A stretch of 15,116 nucleotides of DNA from Syntrophorhabdaceae bacterium (lineage in GTDB: Bacteria > Desulfobacterota > Syntrophorhabdia > Syntrophorhabdales > Syntrophorhabdaceae): positions 1-15,116 of the forward strand of contig JAOAHW010000084.1 of assembly GCA_026415015.1 (NCBI GenBank). Direction: 5' to 3'. Position numbers and translations under genes: made by a program. Below the pieces are notes generated by a model. That model saw nothing but the letters and a program-made list of their open reading frames with translations, made no database searches and was not told where the DNA came from. Positions 7,754-14,591 of this stretch are shown one piece after another. How positions within the stretch are numbered: the first letter of the stretch is position 1; every line of letters begins with the position of its first letter.

Positions 7754-9541
7754 TCAAAAATTGAACCCTTTTTTTCTAAAAAGGTCTATGCATATGCTGG
7801 CTACGCCTTCGTCATAGATAATGCCTTTTCCTTTTTCTATCTCTCTTAATGCTGTCTCTATTTCTTTAGGTGATCTATACGGTCTTGGGGATGTCATTGC
7901 CTCTACAACATCTGCTAAAGCAAGTATCCGAGCCTCAAGTAATATGTCTATACCCTTCAATCCATGAGGATATCCTGACCCATCAAGCCTTTCATGATGT
8001 TGCATGACAATGTTAGCTACCAAATCAGGTAATCCAGCATCTTTTATCATCTCATACCCTGCCTTTGAATGGGTCTTTATCAAGGTATATTCAATCTCAT
8101 TTACTTTTTCTGGTTTGCTTAAGATCTCTGTTGGTATGACCAGTTTGCCTATATCATGTATCATGCTTGCCATACCTATTATATCGACCATATCTCTTGT
8201 GAGACCCATTTCTTCACCTATTGTCTTTGCTAGATTGCATACCCTTCTCTGATGACCTTTTGTGCCAGGGTCCTTTATCTCTATTGCCTTGCATATTGTC
8301 TCTATCATGCTGTTGAGGGTCTTTTTGTGTTTTTCAGCCTCTTCTTCAGCAAGTTTTCTTGATGTTATATCTACGAGCATCCCTTCATAATAGATAATGT
8401 CCCCTTTATTGTCTTTAACAGCATGGGATGTTACAGACACCCAATGGAGACTTGAATCTTTTTTTCGCATCAGTATCTCAAAATCTTTTACAAAACCCTC
8501 TTCCACCATCTTTTTTTTAAGTTCTGCCCTCCGTTGCGGGTCTACATATAGTTGATGGGCTATATCAGTGACTGTAGCCATCATGTCTTCAGGGGATGCA
8601 AATCCATGTATCCTTGCAAGGGCAGGGTTAATGCTAAGATATCTACCCTCAGGGGTGACCTGGAATATCCCCTCTGCAGCATTTTCAAAGATATTTCTAT
8701 ATTTTTCTTCTGATTTTTTTAGTTCTTCCTCTGCCTTTTTACGGGATGTTATGTCCTCTAATGTCCCTTCATAATACTGCACATTCCCATCTTTATCCTT
8801 AACAGCCCTCACATTTAAAGAACCCCAGAGTAGCGTCCCATCCTTTTTAAAGAACTGGGCCTCAAACTTCTCAACAACACCTTTTTCCTCAAGGATCTGT
8901 TTAAATAGATGTCTATCCTCACCACAGGTATACAACTGCCTTCCTATACTAAGGACATGATTTAACATTTCCTCCTGTGAATCATAACCAAATATCTTTG
9001 CCATTGTAGGGTTTACTGTTATTAGCTTGCCATCAGGGGTACTCTGAAATATACCCTCCACTGCATTTTCAAAGATACTCCTGTATTTTGCCTCACTTAT
9101 CTTTAATGCCTCTTCTGCGTTTTTCCTCTCTGTAATATCAGTAAACATGGCGAAAGATCCTATGAATCTCTTGTTCATATCAAGGATAGGCGTGGCAGAC
9201 ACCAGGGCCCACATATAGGATCCATTTTTTTTTCTGAGCATCCTTTCATATCTTCCTGATATACCTTCTCTCCTTCTTGCTGCCTCTCTTTCAAAATTTT
9301 GTATATCCTTTTCATGGATAAAATCCTTCAGGCTTTTTCCCTCTAACTCTTCAGGTGTATAGCCAAGCATATCTGCCATTCTTTTATTGACAAAGGTTGT
9401 TATATAGTTTTCATCAAATACCCATATGCCTTCATCGGCAGTATCCACTATAAGCCTGTATTGCCTCTCTCTATCTTTTAAGGCATCTTCCACTGTATCT
9501 CTCGATTTAAGCCTTTTATTTATCTGTTCTAATGTCTTCAT
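7754..9541 (-). CDS. PAS-PAS-PAS-HD-GYP sensor protein, probable cyclic-di-GMP phosphodiesterase
   Basis: This 595-aa protein has no predicted membrane helix, so it is probably a cytosolic sensor. Three PAS/PAC units are visible, about 24-142, 150-270 and 278-398. Each starts with a (Y/K)YR-type segment and ends in DIT(E/S)RK; the second and third are close copies (SIFENAVEGIFQ and NIFENAAEGIFQ). The HD-GYP domain fills 405-595, with HDIGK (462-466), H491, HHERLDGSGYP (515-525, the GYP at 523-525) and RPYR (553-556). HD-GYP domains hydrolyse the second messenger cyclic di-GMP, and all signature residues are present. It lies 34 bp behind the sigma-54 activator and is probably its operon partner. 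The signal bound by the PAS domains is unknown. The Shine-Dalgarno AAAAGG is close to the ATG. Confidence 0.92.
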   Translation of the reverse strand: MKTLEQINKRLKSRDTVEDALKDRERQYRLIVDTADEGIWVFDENYITTFVNKRMADMLGYTPEELEGKSLKDFIHEKDIQNFEREAARRREGISGRYERMLRKKNGSYMWALVSATPILDMNKRFIGSFAMFTDITERKNAEEALKISEAKYRSIFENAVEGIFQSTPDGKLITVNPTMAKIFGYDSQEEMLNHVLSIGRQLYTCGEDRHLFKQILEEKGVVEKFEAQFFKKDGTLLWGSLNVRAVKDKDGNVQYYEGTLEDITSRKKAEEELKKSEEKYRNIFENAAEGIFQVTPEGRYLSINPALARIHGFASPEDMMATVTDIAHQLYVDPQRRAELKKKMVEEGFVKDFEILMRKKDSSLHWVSVTSHAVKDNKGDIIYYEGMLVDITSRKLAEEEAEKHKKTLNSMIETICKAIEIKDPGTKGHQRRVCNLAKTIGEEMGLTRDMVDIIGMASMIHDIGKLVIPTEILSKPEKVNEIEYTLIKTHSKAGYEMIKDAGLPDLVANIVMQHHERLDGSGYPHGLKGIDILLEARILALADVVEAMTSPRPYRSPKEIETALREIEKGKGIIYDEGVASICIDLFRKKGFNF

Positions 9542-9575
9542 GACCTTTTACATTTCTTTATATTGGGTACATCTT

Positions 9576-11144
9576 TTAAAGCACTTTTTTTGCATATTCT
9601 GCCTTGGCTGCCTTTCCAAAAGGTATCTTCAACTTCCTCATCCTGCTTCTTAAAGTGGCAGGATTCATGCCAAGTATAAAAGCTGCACCATCTTTGCCTT
9701 CAACCTTACCATTAGAGCGTCTCAATGCATTCTTTATATGCTGTATCTCTATATCCTTCATAGTAGTTAGATCAGACAAGTCTGTTGAAATTTGTTCTAT
9801 TCTGTCATTGCCGTGTTCTTTTGTCTGCCTTCCTATTATATCTTCAAAATCAAGGGGTCTGTTACCATGGATAATGATTGCCCTCTCAATGGCGTTGCTA
9901 AGTTCCCTTACATTTCCAGGCCAATCATATTCTGTGAGCTTCTCCAGTGTCCCTGGCGTCATGCCAGGCATAAAATTCAAACCTATCTCCTTTGCCTTTC
10001 GCCTCATAAAGTATTCCACCAGGGCCGGTATATCCATTTTTCTCTCCCTTAGAGGAGGTATATAGATAGGTACCACACAAAGCCTGTAATAGAGGTCATC
10101 TCTGAATAGATTTTTCTCCACAAGTCTTTTCAGGTCTTTATTGGTGGCTGATATTATCCTTACATCAACCTTTATAGGTTGAGTTCCGCCAACCCTTTCT
10201 ATCTCCTTCTCCTGTATGACTCTTAGAAGACGAACCTGGGCATTCAAAGGCAATTCACTTACCTCATCAAGGAAAATAGTACCCCCATGGGCTCGTTCAA
10301 ACCTACCTCTCTGTTGAAATATAGCACCGGTAAATGCGCCTTTTTCATGTCCAAACAACTCGCTATCAATTAATGTCTCTGGTATAGCACCACAGTTAAC
10401 CTTTATTAAAGGACCGTTGTTTCTTGGTGAGAAATTGTGAATTGCATTAGCAATCAATTCCTTTCCTGTACCTGTCTCGCCAAATAAAAGCACAGGGCTT
10501 GAAAGTGGAGCAACTTTAAGAACCTGATTCATTACCTCTTTCAGACCAAATTCTGCACCTACTATCTCCTCTGTAAAACCCCTGCGTAATTCATTCTGGA
10601 AATATTTACTGTCATCAGCAAGGAGTTCCTTTAGCTTTATTAGTTCCAGGTATCTCCTTGAATTAGCAAGGGCTATGGCAGCAGGTTCATTTATGATTGT
10701 CCACAATTTGGCATCCCTCTCTGTGTACCTTCCTCTTCCATTTGCCCTTAAAATAAATGAACCTATGAACTTATTATCTACAATAAGCCTACCAACTATT
10801 ATTGATGAATCAGGCCATTTGAGTTGTTCTGCAACCTTGCTTACTATCTCATCTTTATATACATCGTCAGATATCCTTACCCTCGGAAACTTAGATGGCT
10901 CTTCAAGCTGCCTATTTAGGTGTTCAGGCATAGGGATTTTATCTGACCTTAACACGCCACCATCAATGCTGGCAGTGGCTACTATATCAAGTGTCTTTGC
11001 ATCATGATCATAGACTGTCATTATCAACTCATCTGCAGGGAGAATATCTTTTATATATAACAGACACTGCCAGAGTGCCTTATCTATTTCAAGACTCCCG
11101 CAGATCCTCATTGTCACTTCTCTAAAGAATTGATTTTCGTCCAT
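9576..11144 (-). CDS. GAF-domain sigma-54-dependent transcriptional activator (Fis-type)
   Basis: This 522-aa bacterial enhancer-binding protein remodels the sigma-54 RNA polymerase closed complex with ATP. Residues 1-175 look like a GAF sensor domain, and no receiver domain is present, so it probably senses a ligand directly. The AAA+ domain spans about 193-430, with Walker A GETGTGKE (222-229), the sigma-54 contact loop GAFTGA (269-274), Walker B TIFLDE (289-294), DDLYYRL (349-355) and WPGNVREL (408-415). A Fis-type helix-turn-helix is at about 468-505 (NGKVEGKDGAAFILGMNPATLRSRM). The ATG at 11144 sits 7 nt behind AGGGG. It is divergent from a gene set with a consensus sigma-54 promoter and tandem palindromes, which are its likely targets. 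The HD-GYP gene follows. Confidence 0.95.
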   Translation of the reverse strand: MDENQFFREVTMRICGSLEIDKALWQCLLYIKDILPADELIMTVYDHDAKTLDIVATASIDGGVLRSDKIPMPEHLNRQLEEPSKFPRVRISDDVYKDEIVSKVAEQLKWPDSSIIVGRLIVDNKFIGSFILRANGRGRYTERDAKLWTIINEPAAIALANSRRYLELIKLKELLADDSKYFQNELRRGFTEEIVGAEFGLKEVMNQVLKVAPLSSPVLLFGETGTGKELIANAIHNFSPRNNGPLIKVNCGAIPETLIDSELFGHEKGAFTGAIFQQRGRFERAHGGTIFLDEVSELPLNAQVRLLRVIQEKEIERVGGTQPIKVDVRIISATNKDLKRLVEKNLFRDDLYYRLCVVPIYIPPLRERKMDIPALVEYFMRRKAKEIGLNFMPGMTPGTLEKLTEYDWPGNVRELSNAIERAIIIHGNRPLDFEDIIGRQTKEHGNDRIEQISTDLSDLTTMKDIEIQHIKNALRRSNGKVEGKDGAAFILGMNPATLRSRMRKLKIPFGKAAKAEYAKKVL

Positions 11145-11171
11145 GGTAATTCCCCTGTGTCATTACACTGT

Positions 11172-11200
11172 GATATATAATAGTTTTTACATTTTTTCAA
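11172..11200 (-). promoter_or_regulatory. Candidate sigma-70-type promoter of the sigma-54 activator gene
   Basis: On the minus strand TTGAAA (11200-11195) is followed after 17 bp by TATATC (11177-11172). A 15-bp spacing to TATATA is also possible. It lies about 30 bp upstream of the activator's ATG. No sigma-54-like element was found on this strand, which suggests the activator is made by housekeeping polymerase. Confidence 0.45.
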
Positions 11201-11230
11201 GTTTTTTTATTTATTTTTGTAGAAAAAAAA

Positions 11231-11295
11231 CTGTTAGAAAAAACAGATTTTTAAAACTGTTGAATTTAACAGTTAAAAACTGTTCAATTTGACAG
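11231..11295. promoter_or_regulatory. Three tandem 16-bp palindromes, probable upstream activating sites
   Basis: Sites at 11231-11246, 11257-11272 and 11280-11295 share CTGTT-N6-(A/G)ACAG. The middle one extends to seven-base arms, AACTGTT-N6-AACAGTT (11255-11274). Centres are 26 and 23 bp apart and lie about 200-260 bp upstream of the predicted sigma-54 start. They fit dimer sites for the Fis-type HTH of the divergent activator. They also lie upstream of the activator's own promoter, so autoregulation is possible. Confidence 0.75.
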
Positions 11296-11365
11296 CCTGG
11301 GATACATTTCCGTGTCTAAAGTTAACATTAGATTAAAAAGAGGTTATAGGATGGAAAAAGAACAC

Positions 11366-11378
11366 TTAATAATTGATT
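11366..11378. promoter_or_regulatory. IHF-like site between palindromes and sigma-54 promoter
   Basis: TTA-N4-TTGATT matches the reverse form of the IHF consensus (YAA-N4-TTGATW) except for one base. It sits between the palindromes and the promoter, where DNA bending would help looping. Such short AT-rich matches arise by chance, so the call leans on position. Confidence 0.35.
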
Positions 11379-11474
11379 ATAACTTATTGAATTTTATAAC
11401 TGTTATTTTTTGGGTATCTAAACTTAGGCCCATATTAAAGTCTAATAGATGGGGTTAATAAAAAGAGATCTCTA

Positions 11475-11490
11475 TGGCATATAGCTTGCA
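11475..11490 (+). promoter_or_regulatory. Sigma-54 (RpoN) -24/-12 promoter
   Basis: TGGCATA-TAGC-TTGCA matches the sigma-54 consensus TGGCAYR-N4-TTGCW at every fixed position. GG (11476-11477) and GC (11488-11489) are exactly 10 bp apart. Transcription should begin near 11501, giving a leader of about 43 nt before the 99-aa gene. The divergent sigma-54 activator supports the assignment. Confidence 0.9.
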
Positions 11491-11543
11491 TAATATAAGG
11501 CATAACTTACTGATGAAAAGGTCAAAAAAATAAAGGAGGTATC

Positions 11544-11843
11544 ATGGCAAGGGTATTGGACATAGAAAAAGAGAAGATAGATAGCAAGACAATGGAGGGA
11601 GCAATAATAGAGATATTTGGTTGTGCACCACTGAAGGATACTGTTATCACCCTATTTAAGGGCAAGGACAGGATAAAATCCGATTTCTATATCAATGGAA
11701 ATTTTTACGAGGCAGGTATTATTGAGGTATTTGGTTGTATCTCCCTTGACAAGATTATAAAGCTTGATGTGGAAAGAGAAAAGACACTTTCAACAGGCAT
11801 AGTCTACGATGAGGCAGATGCAAGGGTAGTAGGAATAGATTGA
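11544..11843 (+). CDS. Unrecognised 99-aa protein with duplicated IIE(I/V)FGC motif
   Basis: I do not recognise this family. The gene is well supported: a near-consensus ribosome binding site AAAGGAGGT ends 3 nt before the ATG, and the sigma-54 promoter lies just upstream. The protein is soluble-looking, with no signal peptide or membrane segment. It contains an internal repeat 38 residues apart: AIIEIFGCAPL (20-30) and GIIEVFGCISL (58-68), each followed by a short charged then hydrophobic stretch (KDTVITLF; DKIIKLDV). The only two cysteines, C27 and C65, occupy the same place in each repeat, so a two-Cys metal or redox site, or a symmetric fold, is conceivable. The order of strand-like segments suggests a mostly beta fold. 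It is the first gene before the reductase/dehydratase subunits, separated by 231 bp. Any accessory role with that enzyme is inference. Confidence 0.8.
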   Translation: MARVLDIEKEKIDSKTMEGAIIEIFGCAPLKDTVITLFKGKDRIKSDFYINGNFYEAGIIEVFGCISLDKIIKLDVEREKTLSTGIVYDEADARVVGID

Positions 11844-11882
11844 TAAAAAGATTAAAATAGTGTTAAGTTTTGTTTAATGGTT

Positions 11883-11911
11883 TATGATGAAGTTCGTGGC
11901 GCTTCATCATA
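11883..11911 (+). other. 10-bp stem-loop after the 99-aa gene
   Basis: TATGATGAAG (11883-11892) pairs perfectly with CTTCATCATA (11902-11911) around a 9-nt loop. The outer bases (GTTTA before, GTAAAC after) can extend the stem past a small bulge. No T tract follows, so it is more likely an RNA processing or stability element, or a partial attenuator, than a full terminator. Confidence 0.55.
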
Positions 11912-12032
11912 GTAAACTAAGATCCAAACATGAAGATATAACTTTTAAAAGGTTCTATCTTTTCTTGTTACTTCCTTTCTCATATTAAGCCACAAAAAAA
12001 AGAATATAAAGGCCTTAAAAGGCTAAAAATAC

Positions 12033-12055
12033 CCCTGATAAATTTTTATTCAGGG
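12033..12055 (+). other. Stem-loop directly before the ribosome binding site of the first reductase subunit
   Basis: CCCTGA (12033-12038) pairs with TCAGGG (12050-12055), with further A-T pairs inside after a one-base bulge. It is followed by an A-rich run and GAGGAG. It could form the 5' end of a processed message or modulate translation. On the minus strand it would resemble a weak terminator, but no minus-strand gene ends here. Confidence 0.4.
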
Positions 12056-12074
12056 AAAAAAAAGAGGAGTTAAT

Positions 12075-13235
12075 ATGGCTGAATTAGGAGTTGAAAAAGG
12101 ATTGGCTAAGGCAGAAAAATACTACAATGATTACGGATCAAGGGTTAAAGAGCTAAAGACAGAAGGCAAAAAAATAATAGGTTATATTTCAGCCCTTGGT
12201 CCTGTGGAGGTTCTAACAGCAGCGGGTGTTGTCCCCTTCAGATTAAAAGGCAATGTAGAAGAGGCTATAACAAAGGGTGATGCATATATGGAGACCATAG
12301 TTTGTCCCTTTGTACGGAATGTCTTTGATGCATCCATTAAGGGAAAGTTCAGTTTCCTCGATGGCATGGTTTTACCCCATCAATGTGACAGCCTTGACAG
12401 GACAAGTGATGTCTGGAGGGACTACCTTAATCTCCCATATTTCCATTTTTTTAATGTCCCCCATGTGACGGACGACCCCTCTATTGAATTTATGAAGGAA
12501 CTGTTTAGACTATTGATTAAGACTCTGGAAGATTACACAGGAAATAAAATCACGACCGACTCATTAAAAAAAGCTATTTCTTTCCATAATGAAAACAGGA
12601 GACTTATGAGAGACCTTTATGAGTTAAGGAAAAGCAACCCGCCTCTTATCTCTGGTTCTGAGATGATGAAGGTTCTTGTGGCTGTTATGGGTCTTCCTGT
12701 TAATGAATCAAGTGAATTAATCAAAGAGGTAATAGAAGAGGTTAAGGTAAGAAAACCAGCAGGACCTACCCAGAACAAGAGGATAATGCTTATTGGTGAC
12801 CAGATAGATAGCGTAATTATTACAGACTCCATTGAGGGTGCTGGTGCATATCTTGTCATGGATGACATATCAATAGGTAGTAAGATGTACTATCAGGATG
12901 TGGATGAAGATAAAGAGCCCCTTCTTGCACTGGCAGAACGCTATCTTAGAAAGCTCAAGATCCCCACAACCTTTGTGGATACAGGTGGTACATACGAGGA
13001 CAACCTCAATGCCCGCTTCGGTCATATGAGGAAATATATTGACGAATTCAAGGTCAATGGCGCTATCCTTTTTGTTTACAAGTACTGTGACCCCTATGGA
13101 TTCGAGGTCCCAGCTATTAAGAGCTATATAGAGTCAGCAGGTGTTCCAGTTCTCTATCTTGAAGATGAATATTCCACATCAAGCCTCGCACGGATGAAGA
13201 CAAGGATAGAGGCTTTTCTTGAAATGATTGCATAA
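12075..13235 (+). CDS. 2-hydroxyacyl-CoA dehydratase / benzoyl-CoA reductase family subunit, BcrC/HgdB-like
   Basis: Members of this family bind a [4Fe-4S] cluster and carry out low-potential electron transfer. They either dehydrate 2-hydroxyacyl-CoAs or reduce the aromatic ring of benzoyl-CoA. The 386-aa length fits the smaller catalytic subunit (BcrC, BadD, BzdN or HgdB type). Three cysteines sit at the positions expected for cluster ligands: C77 (VCPFVRN), C104 (HQCDSLDR) and C338 (YKYCDPYGFE). Other family features are KIIGYISALGPVEVLTAAGVVP (33-54, the conserved N-terminal strand and helix) and HNENRRLMRDLYELRK (171-186). The ATG lies 5 nt behind GAGGAG. The 443-aa partner starts 18 bp downstream. 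The gene order favours a benzoyl-CoA-reductase-like enzyme, but the substrate cannot be fixed from sequence alone. Confidence 0.88.
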   Translation: MAELGVEKGLAKAEKYYNDYGSRVKELKTEGKKIIGYISALGPVEVLTAAGVVPFRLKGNVEEAITKGDAYMETIVCPFVRNVFDASIKGKFSFLDGMVLPHQCDSLDRTSDVWRDYLNLPYFHFFNVPHVTDDPSIEFMKELFRLLIKTLEDYTGNKITTDSLKKAISFHNENRRLMRDLYELRKSNPPLISGSEMMKVLVAVMGLPVNESSELIKEVIEEVKVRKPAGPTQNKRIMLIGDQIDSVIITDSIEGAGAYLVMDDISIGSKMYYQDVDEDKEPLLALAERYLRKLKIPTTFVDTGGTYEDNLNARFGHMRKYIDEFKVNGAILFVYKYCDPYGFEVPAIKSYIESAGVPVLYLEDEYSTSSLARMKTRIEAFLEMIA

Positions 13236-13253
13236 TAAAAGGGAGGAAATTTT

Positions 13254-14585
13254 ATGGCTGAAGAAAAAAAAGGAAGGGCAGTTGCAACCAAGACTGCGGC
13301 AAGCATACCTAAATTCGTGCGGGGAAATCTCGCTGCAACTTTAAAGGCAAAGGAAGAGGGTAAGAAGGTGGCATATGCATATATTGCCGATGGTCAGGAT
13401 GAGATCATGAGGGCAATGGATATAGTCCCAGCATGGGGTGAGAGCTTTGCAGGGGTTTGTGCTGCAAAGAGGGACGCTGAAAAGTATCTACAGAAGGCAG
13501 AATCTGATAATTTCTCAAGATCTCTTTGCACTTATGCCACATGCACCATAGGTTTTGATATGGTAAGAGAAGAGTTGGGCGGCGGTGCTGTCCCTGATGC
13601 ACCATGGGGTGGCATGGGTAGACCAGATATGATCCTTGGTTCTGCCCAGCTTCTATGCGACCCGAGATTCAAATGGCCACAGGCAACCCAGCATTATCTC
13701 CGTGATGTCCCTGTGTTTGTTGGAAGCATGTATTATCCACCCTTTGACCCTAAAATGGACCACCATGAACAGGAAAAATTTTATGTTAAATATGCGAGAG
13801 ATGAACTCAGAGAATGTGTAAAATTCTGTGAAAAACACACAGGGAAAAAGATGGACTGGGATAGGCTTGCCCAGATAGTGGAATTATCTGACAAAACCTG
13901 GGATTTATTCATAGATACATATGAACTCAGGAAGGCATTCCCAACCCCTATGGATACCGGAGATGCCATGAATACTATGGTGCCACTTACTTTTAATCTT
14001 GGGACTCAAGAGGCATATGATTTTTACAAACAGCTCTATGATGAACTCCAGGACAAGATAAAAAACGGTATAGGCGTTGCAGATCCAGAAAAATACAGAC
14101 TTATCTGGGCTGCAGGGCTACCTTCATGGTTTGCCCTTGGTGATTTCCAGTATTTCAATAGCAAAGGTGCTGTATTCCCTGTGGAGGTCACATACAGGGG
14201 TTGTGAAAAGATAGAGAGGCTTGAACTGCCAAAGACAGATGACCCCCTTGAACATATTGCATGGAGATGGGTGAGATACTGGACACACTGGTATGACAAG
14301 GCAAGAAAAAGACCTGGTTCTCTCCCAAAGGTAGAGAGGATCATTGAATATATAGAAGAATACAAATGCGACGGTGTTGTATTCCATTCTGCTTTCTCAT
14401 GCAGGAGCTGGCATGCAGGCATCATCCACCAGGCAGAGACATTGAAAAAGGTCTATAAAGAGATACCCATACTTATTCTCGAAGGGGACATAGTGGATAT
14501 AAGCTCTTATAACGAGGCAGATACCCACAACAGGATAGATGCATTTATCGAAGCTGTGGATGCCTATAAGAACAGGATGAATTGA
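13254..14585 (+). CDS. Benzoyl-CoA reductase / 2-hydroxyacyl-CoA dehydratase family large subunit, BcrB/BzdO-like
   Basis: This is the 443-aa partner of the preceding subunit; the two would form the substrate-binding and ring-reducing (or dehydrating) heterodimer. Features I associate with BcrB/BzdO/BadE-type subunits are AWGESFAGVCAAKRDAEKYL (60-79), LCTYATCTIGFD (91-102), GRPDMILG (122-129), LLCDPRFKW (133-141) and HTGKKMDWDRL (195-205). Probable cluster cysteines are C92 or C97, C135 and C383 (FSCRSWHAG). The start follows GGGAGG at 7-nt spacing. The ATPase activator gene begins 6 bp after the stop. Length and motif content favour the aromatic-ring reductase branch over lactyl- or hydroxyglutaryl-CoA dehydratases. 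That is a family-level judgement, and related double-cubane-type reductases remain possible. Confidence 0.88.
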   Translation: MAEEKKGRAVATKTAASIPKFVRGNLAATLKAKEEGKKVAYAYIADGQDEIMRAMDIVPAWGESFAGVCAAKRDAEKYLQKAESDNFSRSLCTYATCTIGFDMVREELGGGAVPDAPWGGMGRPDMILGSAQLLCDPRFKWPQATQHYLRDVPVFVGSMYYPPFDPKMDHHEQEKFYVKYARDELRECVKFCEKHTGKKMDWDRLAQIVELSDKTWDLFIDTYELRKAFPTPMDTGDAMNTMVPLTFNLGTQEAYDFYKQLYDELQDKIKNGIGVADPEKYRLIWAAGLPSWFALGDFQYFNSKGAVFPVEVTYRGCEKIERLELPKTDDPLEHIAWRWVRYWTHWYDKARKRPGSLPKVERIIEYIEEYKCDGVVFHSAFSCRSWHAGIIHQAETLKKVYKEIPILILEGDIVDISSYNEADTHNRIDAFIEAVDAYKNRMN

Positions 14586-14591
14586 CAAAAA

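Larger units (their letters stand above)
11145..11543. other. Divergent control region between the activator and the reductase gene set
   Basis: This 399-bp stretch has no plausible gene and is very AT-rich, with A and T tracts (11191-11230) that could bend DNA. From left to right it holds the minus-strand promoter candidate, three palindromes, an IHF-like site, a 10-bp AGAGATCTCT palindrome (11464-11473) and the sigma-54 promoter. A near-consensus ribosome binding site, AAAGGAGGT (11532-11540), serves the 99-aa gene. This is the order expected of a sigma-54 control region with upstream activator sites. Confidence 0.8.
11844..12074 (+). other. 231-bp spacer between the 99-aa gene and the first reductase subunit
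   Basis: No coding frame is apparent. It holds two hairpins, described separately, and ends in the ribosome binding site GAGGAG for the next gene. No sigma-54 element with GG-N10-GC spacing and no good sigma-70 promoter was found. The downstream genes therefore probably depend on readthrough from 11475-11490, with the spacer acting as a long internal untranslated region. Confidence 0.6.

Noticed and set aside
8278..9450. Repeated DNA in the PAS region as possible mobile or recombination repeats.
   Set aside because: The similarity follows protein domain duplication (PAS 2 and PAS 3) in a continuous reading frame.
9604..10065. 153-aa plus-strand open frame opposite the sigma-54 activator.
   Set aside because: It is antisense to the well-supported HTH and AAA+ coding region and has no motif of its own.
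11191..11230. T-rich and A-rich tracts that might be a terminator or an origin-like AT-rich element.
   Set aside because: No stem precedes the T tract, and there are no DnaA-box clusters or iterons. The tracts are better seen as part of the divergent promoter region.
11231..11295. The three palindromes considered as a CRISPR-like or IS-end array.
   Set aside because: Units are only 16 bp with 7-10 bp between them, and the centres are AT-only and variable. Position relative to the sigma-54 promoter explains them as activator sites.
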